From the NCBI GenBank assembly GCA_002498985.1, contig DAJO01000033.1, positions 1 to 8,353 of the forward strand: DNA of 8,353 bases, in the 5' to 3' direction. Below, one piece after another: positions 1-4,924 of the stretch. Under the pieces are notes generated by a model, which was not told the DNA's origin, did no database searches, and worked only from the letters and a program-made list of their open reading frames with translations. The translations under genes were made by a program, and so were the position numbers. This DNA is from Euryarchaeota archaeon UBA257. Its GTDB lineage: Archaea; Thermoplasmatota; Poseidoniia; Poseidoniales; Thalassarchaeaceae. The first letter of the stretch is position 1; each line of letters begins with the position of its first letter.

Positions 1-1220
1 TATTTCTCATTTAGTAAATTGCAAAGTTTCTGCCATAATTGGTCAACACCTGCATCTGCGAACTGACTAGCAATGGTTGGTACAACTGGAAGGTCTGAGT
101 TATCTGCATCCCACATCTCTCTATTTCTCTTGAATTGTTTTCGAATTTCTGCTAGTGCATCTTCTGCTCCAGGTCTATCGAACTTATTCAGAACTACAAT
201 ATCTGCCGAATCTAACATCTCTAACTTTTCTAATTGACTGGGTGCACCATATTCTCTTGTAGTGACGTATAATGAAAGGTCGGCCACTTCTGTTATTGCA
301 TCGTTCCCTTGGCCAATACCACTAGTTTCTACAATTACTAAATCGAATCCTACTGCCTTACAGGCTTCAATCGAACGACCGATACAGTCAGCAATCTCTC
401 TTCCACTATCTCTACTAGCAAATGAGCGCATGAATAGATTCTCATCTGATAGTGAGTTCATCCTTATTCTGTCTCCAAGTAAAGCACCTCCCGTTCTCTT
501 ACGAGTAGGGTCAGTAGCAAGTAAAGCGATTTTAGTTCCAGGATTATCTCTTTGAATCCTTAACATCAGTTCATCTGTAAGACTTGACTTTCCAGCACCG
601 CCAGTTCCCGTCAAACCTACTACTGGACATTTTGAACCATCAGAAGATCTAACTTTTTCTAATATTTGATTGAACATTTGTTCATCAGCATTCTCTGCCA
701 ATGTCAATAACTTAGAAACGGAGGGATGATTATCCGCATTGATAGGTTCTTTCAAAGATTCAAATCTTTTAGGGTCAAGTAGATTATTTTTTGATGCCCT
801 TTCAATTGCATCAGAGACCATACCTGTGAGACCCAATTCTCTTCCATCTTCTGGAGAGTATATTTTTGCGATATTAGAATCAAGTAAATGTTGAATTTCA
901 TTCGGAAGAATAGTTCCTCCGCCTCCTCCCACTAGACTGACATGACCAAAATCAGATTTATCTAGAATTTGTTTGGTATGAGTGAACATTTCAACCGCTC
1001 CACCTTGATATGAAGTAATTGCTACACAGTGTGCATCTTCTTGGATTGCTGCTCTAGCAACTTCGTCAGCACCTCTATCATGACCTAGGTGTATAACCTC
1101 ACATCCCATTGATTGGAATATTCTCCTGAATATGCCTATTGCAGCATCATGACCATCAAAAATAGCCGCCGCAGTTATGATTCTTAGCGGCGTTCCACCT
1201 GCCTCAGCAGACTTTTGCAT
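1..1220 (-). CDS. icmF: IcmF-type fused isobutyryl-CoA mutase, N-terminal part (cut by window edge)
   Basis: I translated this from the reverse complement; about 406 residues are visible. In this family the enzyme interconverts isobutyryl-CoA and n-butyryl-CoA (some relatives use isovaleryl/pivalyl-CoA) with adenosylcobalamin, and carries its own GTPase chaperone. Residues 12-140 form the B12-binding domain: FDGHDAA with the cobalt-ligand His24, then SYQGGAVE, then the glycine run GGGGGTI. The MeaB-like G domain follows, with P-loop GLTGTGGAGKSS (202-213), VETSGIGQGN near 297-306 and the base-recognition motif NKFD (345-348). This order, B12 domain then G domain, is diagnostic of IcmF; ordinary methylmalonyl-CoA mutase has the B12 domain at the C-terminus. 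The substrate-binding barrel should lie beyond base 1. The ATG at 1220 is chosen because an in-frame TAG lies five codons upstream and the protein begins just before the B12 fold, as in known IcmFs. It lies 41 bases after the upstream gene, so they are probably cotranscribed. No clear SD site is visible. Confidence 0.9.
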   Translation of the reverse strand, partial: MQKSAEAGGTPLRIITAAAIFDGHDAAIGIFRRIFQSMGCEVIHLGHDRGADEVARAAIQEDAHCVAITSYQGGAVEMFTHTKQILDKSDFGHVSLVGGGGGTILPNEIQHLLDSNIAKIYSPEDGRELGLTGMVSDAIERASKNNLLDPKRFESLKEPINADNHPSVSKLLTLAENADEQMFNQILEKVRSSDGSKCPVVGLTGTGGAGKSSLTDELMLRIQRDNPGTKIALLATDPTRKRTGGALLGDRIRMNSLSDENLFMRSFASRDSGREIADCIGRSIEACKAVGFDLVIVETSGIGQGNDAITEVADLSLYVTTREYGAPSQLEKLEMLDSADIVVLNKFDRPGAEDALAEIRKQFKRNREMWDADNSDLPVVPTIASQFADAGVDQLWQKLCNLLNEK

Positions 1221-1226
1221 ATACTC

Positions 1227-1243
1227 GGGACACTACGTGTCCC
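1227..1243. repeat. Perfect hairpin in the icmF leader
   Basis: Seven-base arms GGGACAC and GTGTCCC match perfectly around a three-base spacer. The element ends six bases before the icmF start codon, within the 41-base gap after the upstream gene. In RNA it would form a GC-rich stem-loop where a ribosome binding site would be expected; as DNA it is a compact palindrome. A role in icmF translation or in mRNA processing between the two genes is inference. Confidence 0.6.
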
Positions 1244-1261
1244 ATTTAATCCGCCGATTGG

Positions 1262-1816
1262 CTACTTTTGTAAATCTAGACGAATTAACTGCTCTTCTTG
1301 GTTATCTATTGACTCAAATTTACTATTTACTAAAGCTCTAAATCCTTCAGTTTCTTTTTCTAGATATTCTGGTCCAATATTCACAAATCTCTTTACCATG
1401 CTAGCATATGATTCATACGCCTTGATGTTGTTAATCATCGCTCTCTTCATACCGTCAATAAACACATATCTTTCTAAAATATCCGCTGAAGTTTTGACTT
1501 CAAATGAACCATTATCATTCATTCTAAAATCATGCTTGGAATTATTTTGATTTATTTTTTCTACCAAGTGTTGAACTAAGTCTGAAGTATTATTCTGGAC
1601 TTTCCACTTCGATCTTGAACTAATCCCAAATTTACCTTTTTTCTGGAAATGAATCAGAAGTTCCCAAATATCCTTTTCTCCTTCAAAACTAGCATTAATA
1701 CCTCTTCTTCCAGAGTCTAGATGTAAATCCTTCCATCCTAACTTTTCCAGACCAGCGACTGTTTCCTTGTAAGCTTCATCTAAGGTCAATGCCTCATCAA
1801 CTACCATCGGGATCAT
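1262..1816 (-). CDS. Hypothetical protein, possible YbjN-like fold
   Basis: A 184-residue soluble protein with no cysteine, signal peptide or membrane segment. The pattern is an N-terminal helix (LDEAYKETVAGLEKLGW), several beta strands (residues about 30-70), a helix with DLVQHLVEKINQNN (about 79-92), a Gly-containing hairpin (FRMNDNGSFEV) and long C-terminal helices. That order, with the Asn-rich end of the middle helix and the D-x-G turn, resembles the YbjN/type III secretion chaperone-like fold; this is a pattern judgement, not a database match. YbjN-like proteins are poorly characterised, so no function is assigned. The ATG at 1816 is preferred because a TATA-like box sits about 30 bp upstream, giving a very short leader; an in-frame ATG at 1807 is an alternative. 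It precedes icmF on the same strand with a 41-base gap, so it is likely the first gene of that operon. The absence of Cys excludes an E2-type enzyme. Confidence 0.75.
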   Translation of the reverse strand: MIPMVVDEALTLDEAYKETVAGLEKLGWKDLHLDSGRRGINASFEGEKDIWELLIHFQKKGKFGISSRSKWKVQNNTSDLVQHLVEKINQNNSKHDFRMNDNGSFEVKTSADILERYVFIDGMKRAMINNIKAYESYASMVKRFVNIGPEYLEKETEGFRALVNSKFESIDNQEEQLIRLDLQK

Positions 1817-1842
1817 GCATACGATATTTCACTCAGTTATCT

Positions 1843-1862
1843 AGATATGTTAACACATATCT
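1843..1862. promoter_or_regulatory. 20-bp dyad overlapping the TATA-like box of the leftward operon
   Basis: Eight-base arms AGATATGT and ACATATCT are perfect inverted repeats around TAAC. The left arm, read on the minus strand (1850 to 1843), is also the best TATA-like element for the gene starting at 1816, with its centre about 30 bp upstream. A dimeric regulator bound here would cover the TATA/BRE region and block TBP/TFB. The dyad is directly visible; the operator role is inference. Confidence 0.5.
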
Positions 1863-1899
1863 GAATAGAGGCATCTAATGTTTAGTTAATATACTGTTA

Positions 1900-1918
1900 A
1901 GACAAATCTTTTTTGTCT
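1900..1918. promoter_or_regulatory. Inverted repeat upstream of the ubiquitin-like gene promoter
   Basis: Seven-base arms AGACAAA and TTTGTCT match perfectly around a five-base spacer. The element ends about 10 bp upstream of the TATA-like box at 1929-1936, where archaeal activators or repressors often bind. Its sequence differs from the dyad at 1843-1862, so if both are sites they would be read by different proteins. On the plus strand the T-rich half could instead act as a weak terminator-like hairpin, but no gene is transcribed into it from the left. Confidence 0.4.
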
Positions 1919-1928
1919 GCGCCCGGAC

Positions 1929-1936
1929 TAAAAATA
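1929..1936 (+). promoter_or_regulatory. TATA-like box for the ubiquitin-like gene
   Basis: TAAAAATA lies so that transcription would begin around 1959, leaving a leader of about 19 bases that still includes the SD site GGAGGA at 1965-1970. The geometry of TATA, start site, SD and ATG at 1978 is consistent and supports the internal start chosen for the gene. Confidence 0.5.
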
Positions 1937-1964
1937 GGGAAACTAGTAGAAGTCTTGAATAAAT

Positions 1965-1970
1965 GGAGGA
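1965..1970 (+). promoter_or_regulatory. Shine-Dalgarno site that decides the ubiquitin-like start
   Basis: GGAGGA sits seven bases before the ATG at 1978. An earlier in-frame ATG at 1963 would place this SD site inside its own first codons and has no SD before it. The later ATG is therefore the likely start. Confidence 0.7.
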
Positions 1971-1977
1971 ACAGTCA

Positions 1978-2193
1978 ATGGATGATATCAGAACTAACGT
2001 AGAAATCGCCGATAGAACTGGGCATTCATCCCTTTCACTTACGAAGCAAGAGACATTAGATCTTATCGAAGTGAATCAGGGATCTTGGATATACAAAGAC
2101 AATCAGATGGTACAAGCAAGAGATGTTGCTGATGCTAATTGGGCTGATGTTGGAACTATTCGAATAATGCCGGGTTTAACAGGCGGTTTTTAG
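1978..2193 (+). CDS. Ubiquitin-like modifier protein ending Gly-Gly-Phe
   Basis: A 71-residue protein whose pattern fits the beta-grasp fold of ubiquitin, SAMPs and ThiS/MoaD: strand (TNVEIADRTG), strand (SSLSLT), central helix (KQETLDLIEVNQG, about 23-35), strand (SWIYKDNQMV), then a last strand TIRIMPGL running straight into the tail TGGF. The diglycine is Gly69-Gly70 and one extra residue, Phe71, follows, so the C-terminus would need trimming before E1 adenylation, as for eukaryotic ubiquitin and NEDD8 precursors. There is no cysteine. The next gene downstream encodes an E1-type domain fused to a JAMM-type protease, the two activities such a precursor needs; this context is the strongest argument for the assignment. 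The start is set by GGAGGA at 1965-1970; starting at 1963 would give 76 residues. Whether it modifies proteins or carries sulfur cannot be told from sequence. A GG tail alone is weak evidence; fold pattern plus neighbour makes it good. Confidence 0.8.
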   Translation: MDDIRTNVEIADRTGHSSLSLTKQETLDLIEVNQGSWIYKDNQMVQARDVADANWADVGTIRIMPGLTGGF

Positions 2194-2240
2194 AAAATAA
2201 TTTCAGTGCCGGATTTTCAAAAAAAATAGATGACTTGTCA

Positions 2241-2249
2241 TTTATTATC
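2241..2249 (+). promoter_or_regulatory. Weak TATA-like box upstream of the E1-JAB gene
   Basis: TTTATTATC lies in the 118-base gap between the ubiquitin-like gene and the E1-JAB gene and would start transcription near 2272, leaving a leader of about 40 bases. The long gap permits an internal promoter, but readthrough from the upstream promoter is equally possible. Confidence 0.3.
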
Positions 2250-2276
2250 TTAGTAGTTTAGAATAATGACTACCCT

Positions 2277-2293
2277 CTTGGTGCAATGCCAAG
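2277..2293 (+). repeat. Small hairpin in the E1-JAB leader
   Basis: CTTGG and CCAAG pair around TGCAATG; a T-G wobble extends the stem to six pairs. It lies 18 bases before the start codon and just upstream of the degenerate SD GAGTGG (2302-2307). It could affect RNA stability or translation, but such short stems arise easily by chance. Confidence 0.3.
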
Positions 2294-2311
2294 GAATAAG
2301 AGAGTGGTAAA

Positions 2312-3493
2312 ATGAATAATAATGGTGAATTAGTAATTGCAGTAATTGGAGCGGGAGGTATAGGTTCGAATTTAATCTCAATGATTTATCCTGCTTTACA
2401 GCGAGGAGATTTAGTCAATAAAATTGGAGACATAAGAATATGTATCTATGATTCAGACATAGTGGAAAAAAATAATCTTCCACATCAAAGTTTCAATGCA
2501 TCAGATATTGGAGGTTTGAAAGTGATGACTTTGTGCAATAGGTTATGGTCTGAAAACGACAAATCAATCATAGATGGTCCTAAACTGGAATTACAACCAT
2601 GTCCCTGGGATGTAAAATCTAGTGATGATTTGCTTCCTCATGATATAGCGGTCGTAGCAGTAGATTCTCATCAGGCACGTAGAATCGTTCATGAGAGCTC
2701 AGAAGATTGGTTAGATTTGAGATGTTTAGGCGATGGTTTCATCGCTTTAGATAACTCTGTGGAAATTGATGTAATTTCTGATTTAACTCCTAATCAAGAT
2801 TCACAATCATGTCAATTTGAAGGGGCTATTCAATCAGGAAATATACAATTTGGATTCATGCTTGCAGCATCTCATGGGGCTCAATGGTTAATCCAATCTT
2901 TACGAATGATTTCTGGTGACGATAATGCTCAAAGGCCTCTGCCTCAGGTTTCAAGCATTAGCTTCGGTACTGCAACTAGGTTGAAACAATATTCTAAGAA
3001 AAATATTGCTAAAACCTCAATCAATCCTAATATTCATCTCCAATCGGACATAGATAGAGATGTATCTAATGGCAATCATAATTCAATATTGATTAAAGAA
3101 ACTCTAGCAGGATTTGCCGAAGAAAAAAACTGGGTGTCTCTCTGGGATTTAGCTGATAGCCTGGGTAAAGAAGTCAGCATTTTATATGATAGTAATTCTT
3201 CAATTTGGGTCGATATAGGGACTGCTGGTCGTGTTGAATTAGCCCCGCCTATAGGTTCAGAGATCCCATACAAATTATGGATCCATACTCATCCTAGAGA
3301 TGCATACTGGTCTGCAACAGATAGAGAGACTATTTCTATATTCTCGGATATTCTTGATGAGGCTATAGTCCTCGGTCATGACCATTTCAAAAAGACTGTT
3401 AAGATAAATGAAAATTCGACTCCAGCCTTGGAAGAGTTTGGTCGATTAAGTATATGGACCGATGAACCAATCAGAAATTATGATTTTTTTTGA
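2312..3493 (+). CDS. E1/ThiF-type adenylating enzyme fused to a JAB/JAMM-type protease domain
   Basis: A 393-residue soluble protein with two recognisable domains. Residues 1 to about 225 form the E1/ThiF Rossmann domain: ATP-binding GAGGIGSN (13-20), acidic pair YDSD (Asp47, Asp49), VEKNNLPHQSF (51-61) matching the family VExxNLxRQxF, Lys70 in GGLK, and VAVDS (115-119) at the second acidic strand. Cys167 in QSCQFEG is the best candidate for the thioester or persulfide cysteine; Cys138 is an alternative. Residues about 255-393 form a JAB/JAMM-type metalloprotease domain with HTHP (His325, His327) and SATD (Ser334, Asp337); Glu287 is the likeliest catalytic Glu. Expected role: adenylate the C-terminal glycine of the preceding ubiquitin-like protein, trim its Phe, and perhaps remove it from targets. 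Oddities: His replaces the usual Arg before Gln59, and the HxH-to-Ser spacing is one residue shorter than in classical JAMM (six residues rather than seven). The start is supported by the position of the glycine-rich loop. The ATP-binding and JAMM-like motifs are clear; the partner is inferred from adjacency. Confidence 0.88.
   Translation: MNNNGELVIAVIGAGGIGSNLISMIYPALQRGDLVNKIGDIRICIYDSDIVEKNNLPHQSFNASDIGGLKVMTLCNRLWSENDKSIIDGPKLELQPCPWDVKSSDDLLPHDIAVVAVDSHQARRIVHESSEDWLDLRCLGDGFIALDNSVEIDVISDLTPNQDSQSCQFEGAIQSGNIQFGFMLAASHGAQWLIQSLRMISGDDNAQRPLPQVSSISFGTATRLKQYSKKNIAKTSINPNIHLQSDIDRDVSNGNHNSILIKETLAGFAEEKNWVSLWDLADSLGKEVSILYDSNSSIWVDIGTAGRVELAPPIGSEIPYKLWIHTHPRDAYWSATDRETISIFSDILDEAIVLGHDHFKKTVKINENSTPALEEFGRLSIWTDEPIRNYDFF
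3484..3491 (+). other. Run of eight T at the E1-JAB stop codon
   Basis: The last codons and stop are GAT TTT TTT TGA, giving eight consecutive T that include the first base of the stop. Oligo-T on the coding strand is the usual intrinsic terminator signal in archaea and is also slippage-prone. It lies just before the SD (GAGG, 3492-3495) of the next gene, so it could partly terminate or attenuate transcription between them. This is a plausible but unproven role. Confidence 0.35.
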
Positions 3494-3502
3494 GGATTAA
3501 TA

Positions 3503-3736
3503 ATGCCTATAGATTACAAAGAGTCAATAAATAAACTCAATGATTTATTGAAGGATTCGGATGGAGAGCCGATTGATATTGACTTGCTTATTGAAACCTT
3601 GATCGATAAAAATATAGACGAAGAAATGAAAATTTTAGTCAAATTAGCTCTTGACAGTTATGAGGAGAATATCAATTTGAGAGATATAGTCGAAGGTATA
3701 ATAAATCTGTTCGACTGGCGTGAAAATAATTGTTAA
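3503..3736 (+). CDS. Small acidic helical protein of unknown function
   Basis: A 77-residue protein I do not recognise. It is strongly acidic and rich in Ile and Leu, with a pattern of about four amphipathic helices (SINKLNDLLKD, IDIDLLIETLIDK, EEMKILVKLALDSYEE, LRDIVEGIINLFDW) and no beta-grasp pattern. The only cysteine is the final residue, after Asn-Asn. GAGG at 3492-3495 lies seven bases before the ATG, and only nine bases separate it from the E1-JAB stop, so it is almost certainly cotranslated with that gene. It is also in the same reading frame, with TGA as the only stop between them. It could be an adaptor, a target-binding subunit or a regulator of the E1-JAB protein; this rests on position alone. 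It has no E2-like features. Confidence 0.75.
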   Translation: MPIDYKESINKLNDLLKDSDGEPIDIDLLIETLIDKNIDEEMKILVKLALDSYEENINLRDIVEGIINLFDWRENNC

Positions 3737-3821
3737 CTCAAACTCATCCGACCAACATCTGTTCATCCGGGAGTTCCAATTAACTAGATTTTCAGACACT
3801 TTCAACCTGATTCTTCCACAA

Positions 3822-3829
3822 TTATTAAA
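3822..3829 (+). promoter_or_regulatory. TATA-like box for the TFB-like gene
   Basis: TTATTAAA lies in the 183-base gap before the TFB-like gene and predicts a transcription start near 3852, with a leader of about 68 bases. The rest of the gap (3737-3821) holds no ORF. It has a short direct repeat, TCATCCG, seen twice between about 3747 and 3770, but nothing else I can interpret. Confidence 0.45.
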
Positions 3830-3908
3830 CACCCTCTATCCTACCCCCAAAGTCCGGCTATGATTAGTACCTATTTGGGACAGGTAATAGTTCCCCCTCG
3901 GGCCAATA

Positions 3909-3916
3909 GAGGTGAT
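3909..3916 (+). promoter_or_regulatory. Near-perfect archaeal SD deciding the TFB-like start
   Basis: GAGGTGAT is an eight-base match to the complement of the archaeal 16S rRNA 3' end and stands three bases before the ATG at 3920. The reading frame is also open from an ATG at 3860, but that one lacks an SD site, and the 20 extra residues do not look like part of the zinc-ribbon fold. Confidence 0.8.
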
Positions 3917-3919
3917 AAA

Positions 3920-4924
3920 ATGTCCAGTACAAATAGTGAAGAAAATAGAATAAATAATGAAGAAAGTTGTAAGGAATGTGGTTGTAAAATCATAGAAGAT
4001 GGTGACTCGCATAGTCACTGTATTGCATGTGGCATGCCTGTAAAAAAACTATCATTCGATACTGGATATAAATATCCTAGTGAAGTTCAAGAACCAAGAA
4101 GAACTAATACAATTTCTAGCTTGGGGAGTCAGATAATTAAAGATAAGAACCCAATATCAAGAAAACTAATTATTCTCCAGAATAGAGCGTCACAGGAAAA
4201 AATTAGTTATGATGAGAAAATTGTCGCTGAAGTAGAAAATACAGGAGTAAAAGGCAACACTATTCCACTATTAGCTGAAATAATGAAAATTGCAAACTCT
4301 GATAATAAACTCTCTACAAATAGAGATATTCTAAAAGGCTCGAAGTCATTATCAAATCCTAAAGATAGGTCACAATACAAACTTAGAGTATATGCAATTG
4401 CAGGCTTAACTATGTTAAATCGAAATCTGTTTTCTAATTCAGTACTCCAAATACAAGACAAATGGGGTATTCACAAGGATGATATTTCCAACCTAAAGAA
4501 GTTTATTTCAAGGCAATTAATATGCAGTGGTTATGATATTCCAGTTAACAGGATAAATTCAGATGAGGAGTCATCAATAGAACTAAGAAACCACCAATTA
4601 TCACTTTTTCTATATGATATTAGAGATCATCTAGCCTCATACATTAACTTCACATCGTCCAAAGAAATAATAGATAAAGCAATTATGATTCTGTCTGAAA
4701 ATGGTGAACCTATCACCCACGTTTCTCCCTCTCAAATTGGTGGTAAATTTAGAAATCTTAGTCCTGAAAGAGCCGCTTTACAATCGGTAGTCGATTCAAT
4801 GTGTGCTCTAGATTACAATGAAAGAGAAATTAAGAAATTATACAAGAAATTTCCAGTCCGAGGAATGAAAACAATATTTTCTAGACTTAATGCATACCGT
4901 CAAAATCTCGCTGAAGACGTCTGA
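3920..4924 (+). CDS. Divergent transcription factor B (TFB/TFIIB)-like protein
   Basis: A 334-residue protein with TFB layout. The N-terminal zinc ribbon uses Cys17-x2-Cys20 and Cys34-x2-Cys37 (CKEC and CIAC, 13 residues between pairs), the region that binds RNA polymerase. A reader/linker-like stretch follows, with SSLGSQI (67-72) in place of the family D-x-GL-x-T-x-I. Residues about 80-330 are helical and fit two cyclin-like repeats, the TBP- and BRE-contacting core; repeat 1 includes YKLRVYAIAGLTMLNR (153-168), repeat 2 about 220-330 with SPERAALQSVVDSM. Canonical TFB motifs are weak, so it is probably an accessory or alternative TFB, not the housekeeping copy. Its promoter (TATA near 3826) and strong SD make it independently expressed, though it follows the ubiquitin-like module on the same strand. 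Its last 38 bases overlap the convergent gene. It could instead be a zinc-ribbon protein that only shares the TFB ribbon; the linker and core length argue against that. Confidence 0.72.
   Translation: MSSTNSEENRINNEESCKECGCKIIEDGDSHSHCIACGMPVKKLSFDTGYKYPSEVQEPRRTNTISSLGSQIIKDKNPISRKLIILQNRASQEKISYDEKIVAEVENTGVKGNTIPLLAEIMKIANSDNKLSTNRDILKGSKSLSNPKDRSQYKLRVYAIAGLTMLNRNLFSNSVLQIQDKWGIHKDDISNLKKFISRQLICSGYDIPVNRINSDEESSIELRNHQLSLFLYDIRDHLASYINFTSSKEIIDKAIMILSENGEPITHVSPSQIGGKFRNLSPERAALQSVVDSMCALDYNEREIKKLYKKFPVRGMKTIFSRLNAYRQNLAEDV

Noticed and set aside
262..555. A 97-codon plus-strand open frame.
   Set aside because: It lies antisense to the clear GTPase domain of icmF and shows no protein-like pattern.
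1215..1550. A 111-codon plus-strand open frame.
   Set aside because: It is antisense to the 184-residue protein, whose own frame has a coherent helix/strand pattern and a promoter.
1963..1977. An upstream ATG that would make the ubiquitin-like protein exactly 76 residues, the length of ubiquitin.
   Set aside because: The GGAGGA Shine-Dalgarno lies inside these codons and points to the ATG at 1978. The match to ubiquitin's length is coincidence.
3860..3919. A 20-residue N-terminal extension of the TFB-like protein.
   Set aside because: The perfect GAGGTGAT at 3909-3916 precedes the ATG at 3920, and the extension has no zinc-ribbon or targeting features. A near-leaderless start at 3860 from the TATA box at 3822 remains a minor alternative.
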